In this document: positions 1 through 8,092 of the stretch, in pieces | Numbering within the stretch: the first letter of the stretch is position 1 | Layout of the letters: each line of letters begins with the position of its first letter | NCBI RefSeq assembly: GCF_021531815.1 | Contig: NZ_JADYUM010000011.1 | Span: 1 to 64,000 of the forward strand | Direction: 5' to 3' | Source: Pseudoflavonifractor phocaeensis | GTDB taxonomy: Bacteria; Bacillota; Clostridia; Oscillospirales; Oscillospiraceae | Length of the DNA stretch: 64,000 bases | Notes under the pieces: model-generated | Database searches by the model: none | Told to the model about the DNA's origin: nothing | The model's input: only the letters and a program-made list of their open reading frames with translations | Program-made: the position numbers and the translations under genes

Positions 1-206
1 CTGGTTTTGCTGCCCCGCCATCCGGGCCTTCGGCCCTGGGTCGGGGAAACTTGGATTTGAGCAACCGTCGACCTCCGGCGCCTGAGTTTCCGAATTGTGC
101 GGCGTGGTTCCTGACTGTGTAGCCCTTCCCCCAGCGATCTTCGAGGTGAATTGCCCCGAAGGGGCAAGAGAAGGCAGCCTGGGGGGCGAAATTCCTTTGC
201 CCCTAT
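1..206 (+). ncRNA. ssrS: Candidate 6S RNA (5' end may lie outside the window)
   Basis: This gene-free stretch can fold into a long rod. GCTGCC at 9-14 pairs with GGCAGC at 173-178; 24-36 forms a small GGGCC/GGCCC hairpin; GGGGAA at 43-48 pairs with TTCCCC at 126-131; and 151-167 forms a 7-bp hairpin with a GAA loop, followed by a purine-rich run and CAGCC. That 3' arrangement matches what I recall of the 3' half of E. coli 6S RNA, which binds RNA polymerase. The family call is by architecture only, and another structured RNA is possible. Confidence 0.42.
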
Positions 207-256
207 AAACGAAAATTTATCATATCATTACCACATCAACAAAGAAGGTGACCGTA

Positions 257-1318
257 ATGTCCCTGACTGTGATCTATCCCCACCCTGACGCCGGCTGGGC
301 CGACCAGCGGCTGTCGGGCATCCTGCGCCACGCCCTGGAGGGCCGCCCGGTCCGGGTCCTGCGCACCGCCGGGGAGCTGGAGGGTCTGGCGGGACAGAAG
401 CTCCTGTTCGCCCTGGCTCTGGGGGACGCGGGGACCAACCTGGAGTATGTGAAAATGCTCTCCCGCCTGCGCCTGGATCCCGGATTACTGGAGGGCTGCA
501 CCGCCGGGCTGATCGTGGACGGGGCCTCCCCCCTGTACACCAAATCTGCCGCCGCCGAACTCACCCTGGCGGCCAACCTGGCGGGTTGTGCCTTTGTGGG
601 CCGGCCCCTGGTGGAGGGCACCGGCTCCCTGGTCAACTTCCGCATCCAGGCCAAGAACCTGGATACCAATCTGATGGGCGCCTACCGGGCCGCCGCCCGG
701 GACCTGGTCCGGCGTCTGGAGGAGGAATCTTTCCCCAGGCAGGACGCCCCGAAGCTGCTGGTCCTCCACGCCTCCAGCCACCACACCTCCAACACCATGC
801 AGCTCTGGGAGCAGGTCAGGACCCGCCTGGGGGACCGGTTCACCTTCACGGAGATCGGCCTGCGCAACGGCACCCTGTCCGACTGCTCCGGCTGTCCCTA
901 CACCATGTGCCTCCACTTCGGCGAGAAGGGGGGTTGCTTCTACGGCGGACTGATGCAGGAGGAGGTCTATCCCGCTGTCCGCCGGTGCGCGGGGCTGGTG
1001 ATGCTGTGTCCCAACTACAACGATGCTCTATCCGCCAACCTCACCGCCTTTATCAACCGGCTCACCGCCCTGTTCCGCCAGACCCGGTTTTATGACAAGG
1101 CCCTGTTCGCTCTGGTAGTATCGGGCTATTCCGGGGGGGACATCGTGGCCCGGCAGCTGATCTCCGCCCTGAATATGAACAAATCCTTCTATCTCCCCGG
1201 CCGCTTCGCTTTGATGGAAACGGCCAACGACCCCGGCGAGGCCCTGACCCTCCCCGGCATTCAGGACCGGCTGGACCGTTTCGCCCACAACATTCAGGAT
1301 ACGCTGCTCACGCCATAA
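257..1318 (+). CDS. Flavodoxin-fold NAD(P)H-dependent oxidoreductase (iron-sulfur flavoprotein-like)
   Basis: Protein of 353 aa in two parts. Residues 1 to about 155 are an unrecognised N-terminal domain. From about 160 there is a flavodoxin-like FMN reductase domain that opens with the typical strand and phosphate loop (LLVLHASSHHTSNT). It has a cysteine cluster C-x2-C-x4-C-x8-C (CSGCPYTMC then GGC), in the place where iron-sulfur flavoproteins carry their cluster ligands, and a later LCPNYNDALSANL segment like the FMN-binding loop. The ATG at 257 is preferred over the GTG at 248 because the Shine-Dalgarno AGAAGG overlaps that GTG. The role is inferred to be soluble electron transfer or reduction; the substrate is unknown. 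The gene stands alone and ends at a strong terminator. Confidence 0.75.
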   Translation: MSLTVIYPHPDAGWADQRLSGILRHALEGRPVRVLRTAGELEGLAGQKLLFALALGDAGTNLEYVKMLSRLRLDPGLLEGCTAGLIVDGASPLYTKSAAAELTLAANLAGCAFVGRPLVEGTGSLVNFRIQAKNLDTNLMGAYRAAARDLVRRLEEESFPRQDAPKLLVLHASSHHTSNTMQLWEQVRTRLGDRFTFTEIGLRNGTLSDCSGCPYTMCLHFGEKGGCFYGGLMQEEVYPAVRRCAGLVMLCPNYNDALSANLTAFINRLTALFRQTRFYDKALFALVVSGYSGGDIVARQLISALNMNKSFYLPGRFALMETANDPGEALTLPGIQDRLDRFAHNIQDTLLTP

Positions 1319-1353
1319 GGAAAGGGAGCCTCCCGAGGGAGGCTCCCTTTTTA
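1319..1353. terminator. Bidirectional intrinsic terminator
   Basis: A 14-bp stem (1321-1334 with 1337-1350) with a 2-nt turn, flanked by A and T runs, lies between the convergent flavoprotein gene and spoIIQ-like gene and can serve both. Confidence 0.85.
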
Positions 1354-1355
1354 CT

Positions 1356-2120
1356 TCATTTCTCCGGCAGGTAGTCCGCAGGGTCCACCGGGACCCCGTC
1401 GTCCCAGGCCTCCAGATGGAGGTGGGCATTCATGCTGCTCTCCGCGATGGCGGTGCTGCCCACAGTGCCCAGGACGGTCCCGGTCTCCACCGCGTCTCCT
1501 GCCTTCACCGTGGGCTGCTGGGCCAGGTTGGCGTAGAGGGTGGTCAGGCCATTCCCATGGTCCACCACCACCGTGGTGCCCATGAGGCCGTCGTCATAGA
1601 CCTGGGTGACCGTGCCCGCCGCCATGGCCAGCACCTTTGTCCCCTGGCTCGCCGCAATGTCCAGCCCGTCATGGGTCCGCCAGTCCCCCAGCGTGGGGTC
1701 CAGCGCCAGTGTCTCCACGCTGAAGGTCCGCAGCACCTCCCCCTTCACCGGCCAGGTAAAGACCAGGGCCGCAGGCTTCTTGGGTTCCTCCGGCTGGTCC
1801 GCCGGAGCGGGTTTCTTCACCGGTTCAGGGTCATCCTTGGGCGCGGGCACCTCCACCTGCGCCTTCCCGGCGGTCTGGGTGTTCTCCTCCGGTTCCGGAG
1901 AAATGGTGCCCACCGGATCGGGGCCGTTGGCCTCCGAGTCGGGGAGGACCACCGAGGTATCGCCCCCGGCGGGTTCCGCCGCTTCGCCGGCGGGATTCAT
2001 GGTTCGGATCACATAATAGCCCGAAATTCCTATGGTGGCGACACACAGGAAAAGGACTATGTAAAAGCCCTTTCCCAGGACGAAATCGCCCAGTTTTTCA
2101 ATCAATCTTCGGTTCTTCAA
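1356..2120 (-). CDS. spoIIQ: SpoIIQ-like M23 peptidase-domain membrane protein
   Basis: A 254-aa protein with one N-terminal membrane segment (about 19-39), a Pro/Glu-rich linker (about 42-118) and a LytM/M23 domain (about 120-250). H150-x3-D154 and H233-x-H235, which bind zinc in active M23 enzymes, are present. The third catalytic histidine position, normally in a Y-x-H motif, reads YAN with N198. SpoIIQ is the forespore half of the SpoIIQ-SpoIIIAH channel in engulfment, and many SpoIIQ proteins have degenerate active sites. The start is TTG at 2120, eight bases after GGAGGTGG; no ATG fits. A forespore-type promoter lies upstream. A different sporulation or cell-wall M23 protein is the main alternative. 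Confidence 0.72.
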   Translation of the reverse strand: MKNRRLIEKLGDFVLGKGFYIVLFLCVATIGISGYYVIRTMNPAGEAAEPAGGDTSVVLPDSEANGPDPVGTISPEPEENTQTAGKAQVEVPAPKDDPEPVKKPAPADQPEEPKKPAALVFTWPVKGEVLRTFSVETLALDPTLGDWRTHDGLDIAASQGTKVLAMAAGTVTQVYDDGLMGTTVVVDHGNGLTTLYANLAQQPTVKAGDAVETGTVLGTVGSTAIAESSMNAHLHLEAWDDGVPVDPADYLPEK

Positions 2121-2143
2121 AGAAAAACCACCTCCGTGCCCTC

Positions 2144-2173
2144 TATTGTGGACAAGCCGGGAGGCAGTTATAC
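2144..2173 (-). promoter_or_regulatory. Candidate sigma-F/sigma-G forespore promoter of spoIIQ
   Basis: On the minus strand GTATA (2173-2169), 15 bases, then GTCCACAATA (2153-2144). This matches 8 of 10 defined or permissive positions of the sigma-F -10 consensus GGNRANAHTW, with a perfect GYWTA -35. It lies about 24 bases before the start codon, which fits forespore expression of spoIIQ. Confidence 0.42.
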
Positions 2174-2277
2174 GCCGCGGGCAAAAATTTTCCTGTTCCC
2201 TCTTTCCGGGAATAAAGGCCCTGCTCCACGGGCAAAATTTCCTCAGCACACATTTGACCGGAAAGGCGGAATGTTTT

Positions 2278-2706
2278 ATGGAAGTCAGAGATCTGATGAA
2301 CCCCAGCGTGGTCTCCATCGAGCCAACCTCCTCAGCCGCCCTGGCCGCCCGGCTCATCAGCCGGCACAACGTGGGGGCCCTGCCGGTGTGCTCCCAGGAC
2401 CGGCGGCTGCGGGGGGTGGTCACCGACCGGGACATCGTGCTGCGGTGCGTGGCGGCGGAGGAGGACCCGGCCCAGACCATGGTCCGGGACATCATGACCC
2501 GGAACTGCGCCACCGTCTCTCCCGGGGACGACTGCCGGGAGGCCAGCCGGGTCATGGCGGTCCAGCAGGTGAGGCGGCTGCCCGTGGTGGAGGGCGGCAA
2601 GGTGGTGGGCATGATCTCCCTGGGAGACCTGGCCCGCAGCCACCGGATGGACATGGAGGCCGCTCAAGCTTTGAGCGAAATCTCGGAAAATGTGGTCATA
2701 CGGTAA
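2278..2706 (+). CDS. Paired CBS-domain protein
   Basis: 142 aa made almost entirely of two CBS repeats (about 5-60 and 70-125), each with the typical RDLM/RDIM entry and the V-x-D-RDI or G-x-x-S-x-GDL exit. Tandem CBS pairs bind adenine nucleotides and usually act as energy sensors. There is no catalytic or membrane domain, so this is a stand-alone Bateman module. The partner and ligand are not evident. The start is the ATG seven bases after AAGGCGGA; the overlapping ATG at 2271 is out of frame. It is divergent from spoIIQ. Confidence 0.85.
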   Translation: MEVRDLMNPSVVSIEPTSSAALAARLISRHNVGALPVCSQDRRLRGVVTDRDIVLRCVAAEEDPAQTMVRDIMTRNCATVSPGDDCREASRVMAVQQVRRLPVVEGGKVVGMISLGDLARSHRMDMEAAQALSEISENVVIR

Positions 2707-2744
2707 AAGAGGTCCCGGAACCACAGTTCCGGGACCTCTTTTTG
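2707..2744 (+). terminator. Intrinsic terminator after the CBS gene
   Basis: The stem AGAGGTCCCGGAAC / GTTCCGGGACCTCT is followed by a T run. Confidence 0.88.
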
Positions 2745-2846
2745 CTCCGCAACCGAAAAGTTGCGAAAAAATGGTGGATTGCAACCCCGGTTGCGTGTAA
2801 ACTGGCCTCACCGGCCGGAATCACACGACAGAAAGGAAGCATCCCC

Positions 2847-3506
2847 ATGACACTTGGTGAACAGATCAAACAACAGAGGGAGGCGCAAAACATGACCCAG
2901 GAGGAGCTGGCGGAGCAGCTGGGGGTCAGCCGCCAGGCTGTCTCCAAATGGGAGAGCGGCACCGCCCAGCCCCAAGGGGCCAACCGGGCCGCCCTCCGGG
3001 CCCTGTTTTCCCTGGATATGCCCGGCGATGAACCCCGGCCCGCCCTCCGCGGCCTGACCATCGGGGGCTGGATTACGGCGGCGGTGCTGCTGGCGGCGCT
3101 CCTAGGGACGTGGCTGCTCCCGGGCGGCAATCCAACCCAAACGCAGCCCGCTCCGGAGTCCCGCACCATCCACGTGCGTTTCTACGACGAAAACCAGGAG
3201 GAGGTCCTCTCGGAGGCTCTCTGGTACAACACCGCCAAGGTAGACAGTCTCCTCATCGACTGGACACAGGGTACCCCGGACACCGCCAAGCTTTTTTTCA
3301 CCCCCGCCGGGAGCGAGACCATGGAGGACACCGAGCTGTTGCTGACGAAGAGCATTTCTGACGGAAACGTCTCCCTCCTCCTGTCCGCGGACTGCCTGCA
3401 CCGTGAGGCGCTGAGCGGAGACCTCTATATTCAGCTCTCCTTCGGAGACAAGGACATCGTGGTCAGCGACCTGTACAATGTTTTTTACGACCCGTCGATC
3501 ATTTGA
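2847..3506 (+). CDS. XRE-family regulator with membrane anchor and extracytoplasmic domain
   Basis: 219 aa. Residues 1-45 form an XRE helix-turn-helix (TQEELAEQLGVSRQAVSKWE). This is followed by a short linker, one hydrophobic segment at about 72-93, and an outside domain of about 125 aa with no family I recognise. One-pass XRE proteins are common in Clostridia and can couple an external or membrane signal to transcription. The usual second half of the DNA-binding domain looks short (the motif runs directly into GANRAALRALF). The start is ATG at 2847 after GAAAGGAAG. It is convergent with a second XRE membrane protein. Confidence 0.75.
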   Translation: MTLGEQIKQQREAQNMTQEELAEQLGVSRQAVSKWESGTAQPQGANRAALRALFSLDMPGDEPRPALRGLTIGGWITAAVLLAALLGTWLLPGGNPTQTQPAPESRTIHVRFYDENQEEVLSEALWYNTAKVDSLLIDWTQGTPDTAKLFFTPAGSETMEDTELLLTKSISDGNVSLLLSADCLHREALSGDLYIQLSFGDKDIVVSDLYNVFYDPSII

Positions 3507-3510
3507 GACC

Positions 3511-3540
3511 AGGGCGCGGCCGATGGCCGCGCCCTGCTGT
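3511..3540. terminator. Hairpin between two convergent XRE genes
   Basis: The stem AGGGCGCGGCC / GGCCGCGCCCT has a 3-nt loop, without a clean T run on either side. It is a probable weak or bidirectional terminator. Confidence 0.5.
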
Positions 3541-3541
3541 C

Positions 3542-4003
3542 CTATTTCTTTGGATCTTCCTCAAAGTCCTCATAGTTTTTTTCGTAATACTCCCGGTTGC
3601 GGATCTCGTCCAGGATCAGACAAGTACAAAAGACGATCAACATTCCCAGCAATATCTGGCCGCAAAGCAAAATCGCAGCGTCGCCGTCGCCGAGGAATCT
3701 CCCAAAGATTGTGCCGAGCAGCACGATTCCACAATATCCCCCCGGAATCACTCCCAGCACCGGCCAATAGGACACCCGATGGTACCGGAGTTGTTTCCCC
3801 TTCTCTTTTCCATAGAGCAGTCGTTCCGGCTCCACCTCCAGTACCCGAGCGATCTGTCCCAGGGTATCCAGCCCGGGCAGAGACAGTCCCCGTTCCCATG
3901 CGGACACCGTCTGCCGGGTCACATGGAGCGCTTGGGCAAACTGTTCCTGGGACATTCCCTTCTCTTTCCTCAAATTCTTGATATTGGCAGCGATCTCATT
4001 CAT
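3542..4003 (-). CDS. XRE-family regulator with two C-terminal membrane segments
   Basis: 153 aa. Residues 5-60 carry a complete XRE domain (MSQEQFAQALHVTRQTVSAWERG, then SLPGLDTLGQIARVLEV, which is the classic Clostridia/Bacilli form). Two hydrophobic segments follow at about 80-102 and 113-133, and then an acidic/aromatic tail (YYEKNYEDFEEDPKK). The start is ATG at 4003 after a GGAGG-type site. The target is unknown; autoregulation is usual for the family. Confidence 0.78.
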   Translation of the reverse strand: MNEIAANIKNLRKEKGMSQEQFAQALHVTRQTVSAWERGLSLPGLDTLGQIARVLEVEPERLLYGKEKGKQLRYHRVSYWPVLGVIPGGYCGIVLLGTIFGRFLGDGDAAILLCGQILLGMLIVFCTCLILDEIRNREYYEKNYEDFEEDPKK

Positions 4004-4088
4004 GGAACTCCCTCCTGTTTCTTCCTCTATCCTACCAGACGGGTGCGAATTGCTCAAGCAAATCATATTTGCCCCGCCTTTTAGTCAA

Positions 4089-4120
4089 AAAATTGGGCCT
4101 CCGCCAGTACGGAAGCCCAA
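4089..4120 (-). terminator. Intrinsic terminator of the lspA-rluD operon
   Basis: On the minus strand, the stem ATTGGGCTTCCG / CGGAGGCCCAAT is followed by TTTTTTG. Confidence 0.85.
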
Positions 4121-4124
4121 TTCT

Positions 4125-5033
4125 TTATTTATCGATCTGTTTCAATACCTTTTCAAACCAGTCGGGCAGGGGGCACTCCAGCTCCACCGGCTTCCCGGTG
4201 GAGGGGTGGACAAACCTTAACTTCCGGGCGTGGAGGCACTGTCCCGCCAAACCGGGCCAGGGCTTTTTGCTGCCGTAGACCACGTCCCCCAGGAGGGGGT
4301 GTCCGATAGAAGCCAGGTGGACCCGGATCTGGTGGGTTCGCCCCGTCTCCAGGCGGCACTCCACATGGGTATAGCCGGGGTAGCGGCCCAGGACGGACCA
4401 GTGGGTCACCGCGGGGCGGCCGTTTTTACGGTCGATGGCCATTTTCTTCCGGTCCACCGGGTGTCGGCCGATGGGGGCGTCCACGGTGCCCGCGTCCTCC
4501 CGGAGATTGCCCACCGCAACCGCCTCATACACCCGGGCCAGGGAGTGGTCCTGGAGCTGGGCGGCCAGGGCCAGGTGGGCCTTGTCGTTCTTTGCGGCGA
4601 TGATGAGGCCGGAGGTATCCCGGTCGATGCGGTGGACGATGCCGGGACGCAGCTCCCCGTTGATCCCGGACAGGGAGTCCCCGCAGTGGTAGAGCAGGGC
4701 GTTGACCAGGGTGCCGTCGGGATGGCCGGGGGCGGGGTGGACCACCAGGCCCACCGGCTTGTTGACCACGATGACGTCGGCGTCCTCGTACACCACGTCC
4801 AGGGGGATATTCTGGGGCAGGATGGCCACCGGCTCCGGGTCAGGGAGAACCGCCTCCAGCACGTTGCCGGGGGCGGTCTTGTAGTTCTTCTTCACCGGGC
4901 GGCCCCCCAGGGTCACCGCCCCCTCCTCCAGCAGCCGCTGGGCGGCGGACCGGGTCAGGCCGGGGACGCAGCGGGCCAGAAAGGCGTCCGCCCGCTCCCC
5001 CGCCCGGTCAGCGGTCAGCCTTAAGGTCTCCAT
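4125..5033 (-). CDS. rluD: 23S rRNA pseudouridine synthase, RluD family
   Basis: 302 aa with an N-terminal S4 RNA-binding domain (about 12-60) and a pseudouridine synthase domain containing the signature HRIDRDTSGLIIAAKN, whose first Asp of RIDRDTSG is the catalytic residue. The family isomerises uridines in helix 69 and other 23S sites. Which sites this copy modifies cannot be read from sequence. The ATG at 5033 lies inside the lspA 3' end (26-bp overlap) and has the strong site GGAGGGAG, so the two genes are translationally linked, as in many Firmicutes. Confidence 0.92.
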   Translation of the reverse strand: METLRLTADRAGERADAFLARCVPGLTRSAAQRLLEEGAVTLGGRPVKKNYKTAPGNVLEAVLPDPEPVAILPQNIPLDVVYEDADVIVVNKPVGLVVHPAPGHPDGTLVNALLYHCGDSLSGINGELRPGIVHRIDRDTSGLIIAAKNDKAHLALAAQLQDHSLARVYEAVAVGNLREDAGTVDAPIGRHPVDRKKMAIDRKNGRPAVTHWSVLGRYPGYTHVECRLETGRTHQIRVHLASIGHPLLGDVVYGSKKPWPGLAGQCLHARKLRFVHPSTGKPVELECPLPDWFEKVLKQIDK

Positions 5034-5502
5034 GGGGCTCTCCCTCCGCTTTGGGCTCCAGCTTGTCCATGAGGAACAGGTAGTACAGTCCGGCGGCGAT
5101 GCCGCCCACCACCACGCAGATGTCCGCCACATTGAAGACGGCAAAATTCATAAACAGCACGTTAAACATATCCACCACAAACCCCCGGAAGGCCCGGTCG
5201 ATGAGATTGCCCACGGCCCCCGCCAGCAGCAGGGTCAGGGTGACTTTCCCCAGGGGATGGCGGAAAAAATTTTTCCACAGGGCCAGGGCCAGCACCACGG
5301 ACATGACCAGGGAAACCAGGGCCAGCAGCCAGGTGTGCTCCGAGAAAATGGAGAAGGCCGCCCCGGTGTTCTGCACATAGGTCAGCTCCATGAGGTAGGG
5401 AATGAAGGGGACATGGCCCCCAAGGGGGATATTCTGCAGGACCAGATATTTCACCAACTGGTCCAGAGCCACCAGGACCAGAGTAAGAATGACATAGGGC
5501 AT
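5008..5502 (-). CDS. lspA: Lipoprotein signal peptidase II
   Basis: 164 aa with four membrane helices. The two conserved aspartates are present, in GNLIDRA and in FNVADICV, and are the catalytic dyad that cleaves prolipoproteins at the lipobox. N-x-GAAFS (QNTGAAFS) is also conserved. Substrates in this window include the solute-binding protein at 46842-48167 and the lipoproteins at 30119-30604 and 62771-63307. It overlaps rluD. Confidence 0.95.
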   Translation of the reverse strand: MPYVILTLVLVALDQLVKYLVLQNIPLGGHVPFIPYLMELTYVQNTGAAFSIFSEHTWLLALVSLVMSVVLALALWKNFFRHPLGKVTLTLLLAGAVGNLIDRAFRGFVVDMFNVLFMNFAVFNVADICVVVGGIAAGLYYLFLMDKLEPKAEGEPHGDLKADR

Positions 5503-5609
5503 GGATCGTTCCTCCGCAGCCGGGTATCCTCCGCTTGTCGCAGCGGGTATTTTTTCTTTATTGTAACATATCCCGTCCCTCAGAGAAAGACCCTTTCCCC
5601 CGAAATTTT

Positions 5610-6506
5610 TTATCCCTTCGTCCCCGTTCCCGCCGCCGGAAGGGCGGGCTTTCTGGCAAAGATCGTCAGCAGCGTGGCCCCGAAGACCATGGCGGCGCCC
5701 AGCAGCAGCCGCAAGCTCAGCCGCTCCCCCAGGAACAGGATGCTGAACAGGGTGGCAAATACCGGCTGGGTGGAGACGATGAGGGAACTGCGGTTGACGG
5801 TGGTCACCCGGTAGGCGGAGATGGCCAGGGTATTGCACAATCCGGCGCCGATCAGTCCGCTGTACAGCAGCAGCAGCACCGGCTTCACTTCAAAGCAGGT
5901 GGGCCAGCTCCCGGTGACCGCCGTGGGCAGCAGCCAAAGCACCCCGATGGTGGTCATCTGGACCACACTGAGTCCGGTGGAGTCCGTCCCCGGTGTCCGC
6001 ACGCTGCGGGAGGAATAGATGGAGGTGGATGCGGACATGAAGGCGCCCATTAGCAGGATCCCGTCTCCCCACTCAATATAAAAGGGGAAGTGCACCGTCA
6101 TCACCACCACGCCGGTGAAGCAGATCAGCGCCGCCGCCCCCTGCCAGAAGCCGGGTTTGACCCGGAACAGCAGGCAGTTCAGCAGCGGCACCAGCACCAC
6201 AGAGGCGGAGCTGATGTAGGCCGATTTGCTGGCGGAGGAGAATTGCAGGCCGCAAGTTTGAAGCCACATGGCCACGCCCAGCATGCAGCCCATGATAAAG
6301 CCCCGGCGCAGCGTAACGGCGCTCCACCGGATCTTACGGCACATGACCGCAAACAGGACCAGACCGCCCATCAGGAACCGGGCCCCGGTGATAAAACTGG
6401 GGGCGTAGATGCCGGAGATGGCCTTTACGCTCACAAACCGCAGTCCCAGGCAGACCTGGCAGAACAAGATGCTCAATTCTCCCTTTGTCTGTTCACTTAA
6501 CCTCAT
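5610..6506 (-). CDS. EamA/DMT-superfamily transporter, member of the local LysR regulon
   Basis: 298 aa with ten hydrophobic segments in two EamA repeats. DMT carriers of this type usually export metabolites or amino-acid-like solutes. The ATG at 6506 has the good site GAGGTGG. Upstream at 6583-6652 is a close copy of the promoter/operator region shared by the LysR gene and the enolase-superfamily operon. This carrier is therefore probably induced with that catabolic operon and may export its end product or exchange it for substrate. That role is inferred from regulation, not from the protein itself. Confidence 0.82.
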   Translation of the reverse strand: MRLSEQTKGELSILFCQVCLGLRFVSVKAISGIYAPSFITGARFLMGGLVLFAVMCRKIRWSAVTLRRGFIMGCMLGVAMWLQTCGLQFSSASKSAYISSASVVLVPLLNCLLFRVKPGFWQGAAALICFTGVVVMTVHFPFYIEWGDGILLMGAFMSASTSIYSSRSVRTPGTDSTGLSVVQMTTIGVLWLLPTAVTGSWPTCFEVKPVLLLLYSGLIGAGLCNTLAISAYRVTTVNRSSLIVSTQPVFATLFSILFLGERLSLRLLLGAAMVFGATLLTIFARKPALPAAGTGTKG

Positions 6507-6582
6507 GGTTTTCCACCTCGACGGAGTCCCTTCTCCCACGCACGGGAACGCGGGGCCCCCAAGTCAATCTGCTCCACCTGTC

Positions 6583-6652
6583 ATTGTAGCACAGGAGTTT
6601 TTCAAGAAAAGCACTTCTTTCTTGATACCGCTACAACTTTCCGTTGTACATG
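6583..6652 (-). promoter_or_regulatory. LysR-regulon element copy 1 (upstream of the EamA gene)
   Basis: About 70 bp, closely matching 12324-12394. It contains ATTGTAGCA (the complement of a TACAAT -10 facing the EamA gene), the shared block GCACTTCTTTCTT, and the perfect inverted repeat TACAAC-N5-GTTGTA at 6632-6648, whose core ACAA-N7-TTGT is LysR-box-like. Confidence 0.65.
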
Positions 6653-6684
6653 GAAAAGGCGTCCGGAGGGCTCCGGACGCCTTG
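6653..6684 (-). terminator. Terminator of the CoA-transferase operon
   Basis: On the minus strand the stem AAGGCGTCCGGA / TCCGGACGCCTT is followed by TTTTCC. It separates the five-gene operon from the EamA gene, which has its own promoter. Confidence 0.85.
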
Positions 6685-6702
6685 GTACTTCTGCTGCGGT
6701 GT

Positions 6703-8001
6703 TTAAAGCAGCCCCATTTCCTTAGCCTTGAAGGTCAGCTCGTCCCGGAACTTGGGATGGGCCACCTGGATCAGGGCCTTGGTCCGCTCCGCGGGGCTCT
6801 TGCCCACCAGCTTGGCCACGCCCTGCTCGGTGACCACGTACTCGATGACGGTACGGGGCAGGCTGACGGGGGTGCCGGGCTTGAAGCAGGGAGTGATCTT
6901 GGAGAACTTGCCGTTCTTGGTAATGGACTCCAGCACCACGATGGACTTGCCCTCCAGGTTGGCGGCGGCGCCGGAGGCGAAGTTGCAGATGCCGCCCATG
7001 CCGCTGTACTGCTTGCCCTTCAGGAACTCGGCGTTGGCCTGGCCCATCAGGTCGATCTCCACAGCGTTGTTGATGGCGGTCATCCGGTGCTGCCGGTAGA
7101 TGACGCCGGGGTTCAGCACCTCCTGGCAGTTGTTCAGCTCCACGCCCTGGTTGTGGTCCAGCCAATCAAACAGGCGCTTGGGGCCCACCACCTGGGTGAA
7201 CACGGATTTACCCTTCTTCTCGCTCTTGGCCCGGTTGGTCACGATCCCCCGCTCGGTCAGCAGCATCAGGATCTCGCCGTACACCTCGGTGTGGACGCCC
7301 AGGTCCCGCTTGTTCTCCAGGTACATCAGGGAGGCGGCGTTCAGGCGCCCCAGACCCACCTCAATGGTGGCCTCATCGGGGATCAGCTCGGACAGGTAGC
7401 CGCCGATGGTGCGGTAGGTGTCGGCGTTCTCCTCGCCCATATCCACCTCGGCACCCTGGAGCAGATAGTTCTCGGCGTCCTCATCCACGATGTAATCCAC
7501 TTCGCTGACATGGATCAGGTTGCTGCCGTAGATGAAGGGGTAGTTGGTATTGGTCTCCACGATGACCAGGTCCGCGTCCTCACAGGCCTTGCGGACAAAG
7601 TCGGTGCAGGTGCCCATGGACATATAGCCGTGGGCGTCGGGCTTGGTGACCTCCAGGAAGGCGACGTTGCACTTCAGGGCGGTGGAGGCGATCTTGTTCC
7701 AGTGCCAGTATTCGCCGGGGATATAGTCCACCCGCTTCTCGTCAAACAGCTGATAGGTGCTGTTGTTCAAAAAGCTGGTGGCCGGGTGGAACCATTCGCC
7801 CACCCCCGGGGCGTCCGGCATAAAGTTGGTGATGGGCTCGTAATAGAATACGTCCTCCAGGTCCTTCCGCTCCACCAGCTTACGCAATACGGCGCGGCAG
7901 TCCCGGTTGCCCGTCATGATGCGGTCGCCGCTCTTGATCATATCGGCGGCCTGCTGGGCGGTGATACATTTCTTTTTGAATTCTTCCTGCCAAAGTGCCA
8001 T
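6703..8001 (-). CDS. Acyl-CoA:carboxylate CoA-transferase (4-hydroxybutyrate/butyryl-CoA transferase type)
   Basis: 432 aa, full length for the acetyl-CoA hydrolase/transferase family. It has the N-terminal and C-terminal halves typical of the group. The predicted catalytic glutamate is E239 in LGVHTEVYGE, close to the position of Glu238 in the clostridial 4-hydroxybutyrate CoA-transferase. A glycine-rich CoA-site loop (YSGMGGICNFASGAA) comes later. It moves CoA between acetyl- or butyryl-CoA and an organic acid. As last gene of the operon it probably activates the imported or processed acid for the crotonase and acyl-CoA dehydrogenase. The exact acid is not deducible. Confidence 0.85.
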   Translation of the reverse strand: MALWQEEFKKKCITAQQAADMIKSGDRIMTGNRDCRAVLRKLVERKDLEDVFYYEPITNFMPDAPGVGEWFHPATSFLNNSTYQLFDEKRVDYIPGEYWHWNKIASTALKCNVAFLEVTKPDAHGYMSMGTCTDFVRKACEDADLVIVETNTNYPFIYGSNLIHVSEVDYIVDEDAENYLLQGAEVDMGEENADTYRTIGGYLSELIPDEATIEVGLGRLNAASLMYLENKRDLGVHTEVYGEILMLLTERGIVTNRAKSEKKGKSVFTQVVGPKRLFDWLDHNQGVELNNCQEVLNPGVIYRQHRMTAINNAVEIDLMGQANAEFLKGKQYSGMGGICNFASGAAANLEGKSIVVLESITKNGKFSKITPCFKPGTPVSLPRTVIEYVVTEQGVAKLVGKSPAERTKALIQVAHPKFRDELTFKAKEMGLL

Positions 8002-8009
8002 TTTGCACT

Positions 8010-8090
8010 CCTCCTATACATCAGAAAGGAAGGGGAATCCCTCCGGAGGCCATCCCCTGGAGCAGGAATCCCCTTCCCCGAATCTGTTTC
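8010..8090 (-). other. Hairpin between the crotonase and CoA-transferase genes
   Basis: An imperfect stem of GGAAGGGGA with TCCCCTTCC encloses a loop of about 30 nt, without a strong T run. It may be a partial terminator or an mRNA processing/stability element within the operon. Confidence 0.4.
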
Positions 8091-8092
8091 TA

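Noticed and set aside
2847-4003. The two convergent XRE genes as a toxin-antitoxin or prophage repressor pair
   Set aside because: Both proteins have membrane segments and no toxin-sized partner, integrase or phage gene is nearby.
5610-6506. Assigning the EamA protein as an amino-acid or drug exporter
   Set aside because: The family is too broad to name a substrate; only its regulatory link to the catabolic cluster is supported.
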